Source: Treponema sp. UBA4326 (GTDB lineage Bacteria; Spirochaetota; Spirochaetia; Treponematales; Treponemataceae). From it: a DNA stretch of 12,420 bases. The position numbers were made by a program, and so were the translations under genes. The stretch covers positions 1-12,420 of the forward strand of contig DGTW01000131.1 of the NCBI GenBank assembly GCA_002393835.1, in the 5' to 3' direction. This document shows, one piece after another, positions 7,600 to 12,420 of this stretch. Below the pieces are notes generated by a model. The model was not told the origin of the DNA and made no database searches. It saw only the letters and a program-made list of their open reading frames with translations. Position 1 is the stretch's first letter. Every line of letters starts with the position of its first letter.

Positions 7600-7622
7600 G
7601 GAAAATGCACTTTCATTTTTCC
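7600..7622. promoter_or_regulatory. Short inverted repeat overlapping the ndk promoter region
   Basis: GGAAAATG (7600-7607) and CATTTTTCC (7614-7622) form an inverted repeat with one extra T in the right arm and a six-base loop. It covers the candidate -35 region of ndk, so it could be an operator or a weak hairpin left from the upstream transcript end. No U tract follows directly, so I do not call it a terminator. Confidence 0.25.
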
Positions 7623-7639
7623 GTCGAGTGTTGTATACT
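7611..7639 (+). promoter_or_regulatory. Candidate promoter of ndk
   Basis: TATACT (7634-7639) is a good -10 box; TTTCAT (7611-7616), 17 bases upstream, is a weak -35. Transcription would start at about 7646-7647, two or three bases before the ATG at 7649, again giving an almost leaderless message. No Shine-Dalgarno sequence is visible before that ATG. Confidence 0.4.
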
Positions 7640-7648
7640 GATAAGACT

Positions 7649-8098
7649 ATGACAAGATGTTTCGCAATGTGTAAGCCTGGTGTCCTTAATCGCCGGCTTG
7701 TTGGTCAGGTAATTACTCGCCTTGAAAGCAAAGGCTTGAAGTTGGTTGCTTTAAAACTTATGAACATTTCTCCGGAACTTGCTGCCAAGCATTACGCCGA
7801 ACATGCCGGAAAGTCTTTTTACAACGACCTTGTTTCTTATATTACCAGCGCTCCTGTAGTAGCTATGGTCTGGCAGCTGGACAACGAAGATTGCGTTCAG
7901 CTGGTGCGCAAGGTGGTCGGAGCCACAAAGCCAAGCGAGGCTCTTCCTGGAACAATTCGTGGCGATTTTTGTTCTCACACAAATCATAATATCATTCACG
8001 CCTCAGACAGCGATGAAAGTGCTGAGCGGGAAATAAATCTTTTTTTCAAACCGGAAGAGATTATCGATTGGAAAGACGAGAGCGCAATCTGGTATTGA
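7649..8098 (+). CDS. ndk: Nucleoside diphosphate kinase
   Basis: Ndk moves the gamma phosphate of ATP to other nucleoside diphosphates through a phospho-histidine and keeps NTP and dNTP pools balanced in the cytosol. At 149 residues it has full family length. The catalytic His is H117 in NIIHASDS (usually NxIHGSDS), preceded by PGTIRGDF, and the N-terminal CKPGVLNRRLVG replaces the more common KPDGVQRGLVG; the 'KPGVL' form is, as I recall, seen in spirochaetes and some other phyla. RLESKGLKLVALKLM is also typical. An in-frame GTG at 7628 would add seven residues, but it precedes the candidate -10 box and lies outside the conserved N-terminus, so the ATG at 7649 is chosen. It stands 105 bases after the diguanylate cyclase gene and 50 before gpsA, with which it may be co-transcribed. 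Confidence 0.95.
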   Translation: MTRCFAMCKPGVLNRRLVGQVITRLESKGLKLVALKLMNISPELAAKHYAEHAGKSFYNDLVSYITSAPVVAMVWQLDNEDCVQLVRKVVGATKPSEALPGTIRGDFCSHTNHNIIHASDSDESAEREINLFFKPEEIIDWKDESAIWY

Positions 8099-8148
8099 TG
8101 ATTTCAAGTCATTCCAATTAAAAAGACGCTTGTTATCGAGGAAAACGA

Positions 8149-9219
8149 ATGAAACAAAAGAATGTAGGTGTAATTGGTGCTGGTGCATGGGGCTCAGGTT
8201 TAGCTCAGGCTATTGCCCGTGGTGGTCACAAAGTTCAGATTTGGGCCAGGGAGCAGGATGTCGTTGACGGCATAAATAACGAGCATGAAAATAAACGCTA
8301 CCTTCCCGGATATCCGCTTTCAGAAAATCTCACGGCTTCAATAAACATTGAAGAGGTTGCAGACGGAAAGGAATACCTGATTCTCGCTTCTCCGTCCCTT
8401 TTCATCGCAAATACTGCAAAGCAGATTGCCAATGTTCCTTCAATCAAAAATGGAGAGACTGTAATCGGCGTGCTTACCAAGGGCTTTGTTGCTTCCGAAA
8501 AAGGCCCAAGGCTTATTCTTGAGACTCTTGAAGACGTGCTTCCCGACTGCTACAAAGGCTCGCTTGTTTATATTTCAGGCCCCAGCCATGCAGAAGAAGT
8601 TGCTATGGGTAAACTTACAGGCCTTATTGCAGCCAGTGAACATGCCCTCAATTCAATCAAATTCCGTGAGCTTCTCCGTGTTCCAGGCCTCATGGTCTAT
8701 TCTTCCCTTGATGTCGTGGGAGTGCAAATTTGTGCGGCTGCAAAAAATGTTATCGCCGTCATGTATGGCTCCCTGGATGCAGTAAGCGAGCACTCAGACA
8801 TTTTTGGAGACAATTCCGAAAGTCTTTTGCTTGCCGCCGGCCTTAACGAAATACAGCAGATTGGTTTTGCCATGGGTGCTACCCACGCAGAGACTTTCAC
8901 TTCAATTGCCGGTGTCGGCGATTTGGACGTTACCTGCCGTTCAAAATACGGACGAAACCGCCGTTTTGGACAGGACATTATCAAAACTGACATTCTTTCG
9001 AAATTCAAGGATCTCGATGACTTGATTGCCCGAATCGGTGAAATCGGTTATTTGTCTGAAGGTGCGGTTGCCTGTAAATTCGTTCATCAGATTGCAGAAT
9101 CACACAACCTAAAGCTTCCTATTTGTGACAGCCTCTACCGCATCCTTAATAAGGAAATTGAGCCAATGGCTTTGCTGCAGGAGCTTATGATGCAGGGCAA
9201 AATGGAGCAGGAAGACTAA
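8149..9219 (+). CDS. gpsA: Glycerol-3-phosphate dehydrogenase [NAD(P)+]
   Basis: GpsA reduces dihydroxyacetone phosphate to sn-glycerol 3-phosphate, the backbone for membrane phospholipids. The 356-residue protein is slightly longer than the usual 330-340. The N-terminal Rossmann motif is VIGAGAWGSGLA (G10, G12, G15). The C-terminal catalytic domain has the conserved Lys in AAAKNVIAV (K199), GVGDLDVTC (Asp258) and KYGRNRRFG (R269, N270), which binds substrate. The start is supported by GAGGA at 8138-8142, six bases before the ATG. It lies 50 bases after ndk and 35 before ffh on the same strand, so an ndk-gpsA-ffh transcript is plausible; I see no terminator in the gaps. Nothing points to an unusual function. 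Confidence 0.95.
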   Translation: MKQKNVGVIGAGAWGSGLAQAIARGGHKVQIWAREQDVVDGINNEHENKRYLPGYPLSENLTASINIEEVADGKEYLILASPSLFIANTAKQIANVPSIKNGETVIGVLTKGFVASEKGPRLILETLEDVLPDCYKGSLVYISGPSHAEEVAMGKLTGLIAASEHALNSIKFRELLRVPGLMVYSSLDVVGVQICAAAKNVIAVMYGSLDAVSEHSDIFGDNSESLLLAAGLNEIQQIGFAMGATHAETFTSIAGVGDLDVTCRSKYGRNRRFGQDIIKTDILSKFKDLDDLIARIGEIGYLSEGAVACKFVHQIAESHNLKLPICDSLYRILNKEIEPMALLQELMMQGKMEQED

Positions 9220-9254
9220 GGCTGAGAATATAGCCGGACTATCAGAGGACAAAA

Positions 9255-10664
9255 ATGCTTGAGAAAATTACAAATACTTTCAGTGACATAATGCGCTCTG
9301 TGAGCGGCAAGTCAAAAATCACCGAGAAGAACATCGAGGAGACAGTCGAGCAGATTAAAATGGCTCTCCTTGAAGCCGATGTCAATCTTCGTGTAGTCCG
9401 TCGTTTCGTGAACGCCACTATCGAAGAGGCAAAAGGCGAGAAAGTCCTTCGTGCGGTAGATCCTGGCCAGCAGTTTACGAAAATAATCTACGACAGAATC
9501 GTAAAACTCCTTGGCGACACAAAAGTTGACTTGCAGTTAAAAGGCCCTGACACTCAGTCCGTCATCCTTCTTCTTGGTCTGCAGGGTGCGGGTAAAACCA
9601 CGGCGGCTCACAAACTGGCTGCCCGCCTTGCTAAAAACGGCCGAAAACCTCTTCTCGTGGCCTGTGACCTTGTTCGACCAGCCGCTGTTGAGCAGTTAAA
9701 GCAGCTTGGCGAAAAAATCGGTATTCCAGTCTATCTTGAAGATGGTGCAAAAGATGCCGTCAAAGTCGCTAAAAACGCAATTTCTTACGCAAAAAAGAAC
9801 GGAATAGACACAATCATCGTTGATACTGCCGGTCGATTGCAGATTGACGAAAGCATGATGAAAGAGCTGGTTGATGTCAAAAAGGCCGTTGACCCTGTGG
9901 AGACAATCCTTGTCGCCGATTCGATGACAGGTCAGAATGCCGTAGATATCGCCAAGTCTTTTGATGAGCAGCTAGGTCTTTCTGGCGTTATCCTTACCAA
10001 GTTTGACTCAGATGCCCGTGGTGGTGCCGCCCTTTCCCTCAAATCAATCACCGACAAGCCGATTTTGTTTATTGGTACCGGCGAAAAAACAGAGGATTTC
10101 GAGCCATTCCATCCGGAGCGAATCGCCAGCCGAATCCTTGGCATGGGCGACATCGTTTCTTTGGTCGAAAAGGCACAGGAAACCGTTGACATCGAAGAGG
10201 CTAAAAAACTTGAGCAGAAAATGGCTCGAAACGAGTTCACCCTGGATGACATGCTTTCTCAGTTTGAAAGCGTTGGCAAAATGGGAAGCCTTTCTTCAAT
10301 CATGGATATGATTCCAGGACTTGCCGGTCAGATTGACGAGAGCAAGCTGGATATGAGTGGTATCGCCCACCAAAAGGCCATCATTCAGTCAATGACAAAA
10401 AAAGAGCGGGCCAATCATCTGATTATCGGACCTGCCCGCCGCAAGAGAATAGCTCAGGGAAGCGGAACCAGCGTTGCGGAGGTAAACAAGCTCTTGAAGC
10501 AGTTTGAGAAAACCAAGCTTGCCATGAAGAAGCTTACCCGAAACAAGGGAATGCAGGCAAAACTCATGCAGCAATTCGGCGGAATGGGCGGTGGTGCCGG
10601 AATGGGGGGCTTAGGTGGCCTAGGTGACCTCGCAAAACTCGCAGGTAAGTTTAAAGGCTTTTAG
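9255..10664 (+). CDS. ffh: Signal recognition particle GTPase Ffh (SRP54)
   Basis: Ffh binds the SRP RNA and the signal sequence of nascent membrane proteins, then docks with FtsY to deliver the ribosome to SecYEG. The 469-residue protein has the N domain (about 1-90), the GTPase G domain and the Met-rich M domain (about 300-440). GTP motifs are G108-LQGAGKTT (P loop), D190-TAGR, and T248-KFD with RGGAALS after it; TKFD is a mild variant of the usual TKLD. The M domain has the RNA-binding stretch ending in RRKRIAQGSGTS and many Met residues. The C-terminus is a Gly/Met-rich tail (442-469). AGAGGA-type ribosome binding sequence at 9244-9249 supports the ATG at 9255. In many bacteria rpsP follows ffh; here a repeat element follows instead. 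Confidence 0.97.
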   Translation: MLEKITNTFSDIMRSVSGKSKITEKNIEETVEQIKMALLEADVNLRVVRRFVNATIEEAKGEKVLRAVDPGQQFTKIIYDRIVKLLGDTKVDLQLKGPDTQSVILLLGLQGAGKTTAAHKLAARLAKNGRKPLLVACDLVRPAAVEQLKQLGEKIGIPVYLEDGAKDAVKVAKNAISYAKKNGIDTIIVDTAGRLQIDESMMKELVDVKKAVDPVETILVADSMTGQNAVDIAKSFDEQLGLSGVILTKFDSDARGGAALSLKSITDKPILFIGTGEKTEDFEPFHPERIASRILGMGDIVSLVEKAQETVDIEEAKKLEQKMARNEFTLDDMLSQFESVGKMGSLSSIMDMIPGLAGQIDESKLDMSGIAHQKAIIQSMTKKERANHLIIGPARRKRIAQGSGTSVAEVNKLLKQFEKTKLAMKKLTRNKGMQAKLMQQFGGMGGGAGMGGLGGLGDLAKLAGKFKGF

Positions 10665-10680
10665 ATTTTTTTGCACTAGG

Positions 10681-10846
10681 GATTGTAGGGGCGGCGAAGC
10701 CGTTGCGGAACATAGGGAGCGTTAAAAAAATGCGAAAGCATTTTTAGCGACTCTCCGAAGCAACTGCGTTGCGTAGGCGTAGTGGAGCAATGGAGCGATA
10801 GCACAACCCCGGAAAGCCCGACCCACGCTTGCGTGGGGAGTGCCCT
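10681..10846. repeat. Intergenic element made of successive small hairpins
   Basis: Between ffh and the opposite-strand gene lies a GC-richer stretch with four separate hairpins: CGGC-GAA-GCCG (10692-10702); a longer one at 10720-10749 with AAAAATGC / GCATTTTT arms around a GAAA tetraloop; GCAAC-TGC-GTTGC (10760-10772); and CCCACGC-TT-GCGTGGG (10822-10837). It has no reading frame. The composition differs from the AT-rich gaps elsewhere in the window, and loops of the GAA/GAAA type recur. It resembles the interspersed palindromic repeats seen in many genomes; a transcribed structured RNA is the alternative. Which strand is relevant is unknown. Confidence 0.6.
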
Positions 10847-10850
10847 GAGT

Positions 10851-10868
10851 TTTCAACTTTCAACTTTC
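10851..10868. repeat. Short tandem repeat TTTCAAC x2
   Basis: TTTCAACTTTCAACTTTC is two and a half copies of a 7-base unit, lying between the hairpin element and the stop codon of the - strand gene at 10874. Sequences of this form often border interspersed repeats. No function can be read from it. Confidence 0.6.
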
Positions 10869-10873
10869 CGTTT

Positions 10874-11602
10874 TCAGTTTATCGTAATGCATGAAACGAT
10901 TCTTCCGTCGTTTGAGTAGCCGCGGAGAGGATTCGTTTCGTCCAAAAAGGGCGTTATTCCCTTAAAATATGAGTAATAATATGTGCCCGGGTGAAGTGGA
11001 ATGTCAATTTCATATTTGCCCGGGCTTGTTTCTTTCAGCTCGTAAATCCAGCTGTCCCAATTGGTAAAACTTCCGCCCAGCCTGATTTTCTGGCCGCTTT
11101 CTGCATGGCAAACAAAATGGGTGAGTCCATTTGCAAGTTTTTCAGTAATTTCAACTTCTGAAGGCGGCAAATCTATGTATGAGAGGGCGTAATTGTCTTT
11201 TTGGTCGTGAATCACATTTGAATTCCTGGGATCAGTCGTCCAAAGCCCGTCTATTATCAGCCTGTAGCATACCCTTGAGATTTTTTTTGGCATTGGCGTA
11301 ATGTAAAAGTAATATGATGAGGTAAGTTCACCGTCGTAGCCGTAGTTTTTTCTGAGCTGAAAATAGTGAATCGTCCTGAATTCCTCATAGTCGAAGGCAA
11401 TTCCTATTGAATTTGAGTCTACGGGAGCCGTGAAAACCATGAAATCGTTGCTTATGTAAGGTTCTCTGACGCCAGATATGTCCGTGAGGGTAAGATCGTA
11501 TTCGTATGTGTCTGGGGCTGGTGCATTTTCTTTTGCCGAAAGCTGTGAAAAAAATGATGTGAAAATCATGAGAAAGCCCGTCAAGGCAAAAATCTTTTTC
11601 AT
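10874..11602 (-). CDS. Secreted protein with two glycogen-binding-like (CBM48/E-set) domains
   Basis: The 242-residue product starts with a signal peptide (hydrophobic 4-18, likely cleavage after LSA at 23), so it should act in the periplasm or outside. Two beta-sandwich domains of the isoamylase N-terminal/AMPK glycogen-binding type follow. The first (about 40-145) ends in YRLIIDGLWTTDPRN (113-127), matching the 'YKF.VDG.W..DP.N' end of that family. The second (about 158-242) has GGSFTNWDSW (176-185), then PGKYEIDIPLHPGTYYYSYF, and ends with DETNPLRGYSNDG. No glycosidase or other catalytic domain is present. Binding to glycogen or starch-like glucan is inferred from the fold only, since related E-set domains also mediate protein contacts. 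It is the only - strand gene here, convergent with ffh and divergent from the acidic-protein gene, so it is its own transcription unit. No clear ribosome binding site precedes the ATG. Confidence 0.75.
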   Translation of the reverse strand: MKKIFALTGFLMIFTSFFSQLSAKENAPAPDTYEYDLTLTDISGVREPYISNDFMVFTAPVDSNSIGIAFDYEEFRTIHYFQLRKNYGYDGELTSSYYFYITPMPKKISRVCYRLIIDGLWTTDPRNSNVIHDQKDNYALSYIDLPPSEVEITEKLANGLTHFVCHAESGQKIRLGGSFTNWDSWIYELKETSPGKYEIDIPLHPGTYYYSYFKGITPFLDETNPLRGYSNDGRIVSCITIN

Positions 11603-11704
11603 AATTTATTTATCGGTATTTTATAAAAAAAGTAAAGCCTGTGATGCTTTTTTTACTATAAAGCCTTGTTTTCAAAATGCCGAAATTAAAGTATATTAGT
11701 TATG

Positions 11705-11711
11705 GTGGGAA
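11705..11711 (+). promoter_or_regulatory. Ribosome binding site of the right-end gene
   Basis: GGTGGGA ends five bases before the ATG at 11717. An earlier ATG at 11702 is in the same frame but meets a TAA at 11714-11716, so it cannot be the start. A TATATT box at 11692-11697 is a possible -10 element with no good -35. Confidence 0.45.
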
Positions 11712-11716
11712 TTTAA

Positions 11717-12420
11717 ATGCCAGGATTAAATCAGCTAAAACAGTTCAGCGAAGACATACGCGAAGTCGGGGATGAGGTCAAAATTCGTGCCCAGCGGGGG
11801 GAAAAGCCCTCAGAGCTTGTGCTTCCTCAGAATATTTCCGCAGAAGATGACTCAGACGATTTTATCATCGGTTTGCCAGATAACGAAAAGCCGGAAGACA
11901 TTTCATCAGACGGCGAACCTGCAGGCAGCTCTGAGCCTGCCATTGATGTTTCTGACATTGATTCCCTTTTGGAGCCTCAGGTTTCCGCTGATGATGATGC
12001 TCTGGCAGAGTTTCTTTCTGATGATTTGTCTGCCCCCTTGGAAAACACCGAAAGTGAGAAAGCAGAAGAAGCCCCTGCCCTTGAGGACATGGATCTTGAA
12101 GAGCTTTTGAAACCCAGTGAGAGCGGCAATGAAATTAACCTGAACGAAGATATTCCTGCCGAAGTTCTTGATAATGACGGCGGACCGAGAGATTCTTCTG
12201 ACATTTTGCAGACAAATTCTTCACCTGATGGAGACAGCCAGACTGCCGGTGAATCAAGCCTGGACTCATCTTTTGTTGAAGACGCAAGTCCTGCCAGCGG
12301 AGATGGAAATTTTGCTGATTTGAACGATGCCCTTTCTGGTCTTGGTGATTTAAGCGATCTTTCTGGAATGGATTCTCTTTCTGACTCTTTAGGATCTCCC
12401 TCTTCAGATACAGCAGAATC
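11717..12420 (+). CDS. Acidic low-complexity protein, N-terminal part (runs off the right edge)
   Basis: The frame stays open for 234 codons from the ATG at 11717 to the window end, with no stop. The first 25-30 residues (MPGLNQLKQFSEDIREVGDE, then a basic IRAQRGEK) look like a compact folded or docking segment. The remainder is dominated by Asp, Glu, Ser, Pro and Gly, with short recurring patterns such as DIDSLLEP, DMDLEELLKP and LGDLSDLSGMDSLSD. There is no signal peptide and no membrane segment in the visible part, so the product starts in the cytoplasm. Such tails are usually disordered linkers before a domain that lies outside the window. I do not recognise the family; a large spirochaetal protein whose folded part (for example TPR or a membrane anchor) comes later is a guess. 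Shorter frames inside it (11772-12110 +, 11977-12204 -) are shadows. Confidence 0.75.
   Translation, partial: MPGLNQLKQFSEDIREVGDEVKIRAQRGEKPSELVLPQNISAEDDSDDFIIGLPDNEKPEDISSDGEPAGSSEPAIDVSDIDSLLEPQVSADDDALAEFLSDDLSAPLENTESEKAEEAPALEDMDLEELLKPSESGNEINLNEDIPAEVLDNDGGPRDSSDILQTNSSPDGDSQTAGESSLDSSFVEDASPASGDGNFADLNDALSGLGDLSDLSGMDSLSDSLGSPSSDTAE

Noticed and set aside
7628..7648. GTG start giving seven more residues on Ndk
   Set aside because: It lies upstream of the candidate -10 box and outside the conserved Ndk N-terminus.
10681..10873. tRNA, SRP RNA or other known small RNA gene after ffh
   Set aside because: I could not fold a cloverleaf or find the conserved SRP Alu or tetraloop domain; the stems are separate short hairpins.
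11772..12110. A 112-codon + strand frame in the right-end region
   Set aside because: It overlaps the longer open frame from 11717, which has a ribosome binding site and a coherent acidic composition; this one is a frame shadow.

Overview
The window reads as chromosomal DNA from a spirochaete, most likely a Treponema-type organism. The genus is inferred from protein style and gene content (large SecF, Cache-type c-di-GMP enzymes, a secreted glycogen-binding-like protein, the 'KPGVL' form of Ndk), not from a database match. All but one of the recognisable genes lie on the + strand and the coding is dense.

Layout. Positions 1-2425 hold the end of secD and all of secF, translationally coupled, for the membrane motor that assists Sec-dependent export. 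Positions 2426-2640 are an intergenic palindromic repeat array that probably also ends the secDF transcript. Positions 2641-7543 hold a membrane-bound c-di-GMP phosphodiesterase (degenerate GGDEF plus intact EAL), then ispH (last step of the MEP isoprenoid pathway), then a membrane-bound Cache-HAMP-GGDEF diguanylate cyclase, each with its own candidate promoter. Positions 7649-10664 hold ndk, gpsA and ffh (nucleotide balance, phospholipid precursor, signal recognition particle GTPase). Positions 10665-10873 are non-coding and filled by a multi-hairpin repeat element and a short tandem repeat. Positions 10874-11602 (- strand) encode a secreted protein with two glycogen-binding-like (CBM48/E-set) domains and no enzyme domain. 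From 11717 to the right edge runs the N-terminal part of a very acidic, low-complexity protein.

How the genes relate. SecDF and Ffh belong to protein export. The two c-di-GMP enzymes make and break the same messenger from opposite sides of ispH and probably sense external ligands through different periplasmic domains. The other genes are housekeeping. I see no phage, insertion sequence, tRNA, rRNA, CRISPR array or obvious new multi-gene system. The most unusual material is the two intergenic repeat elements, a set of promoters placed so close to start codons that the mRNAs should be leaderless or nearly so, an Ala in place of a normally conserved Asp in SecF, and the catalysis-free secreted glycogen-binding-like protein.
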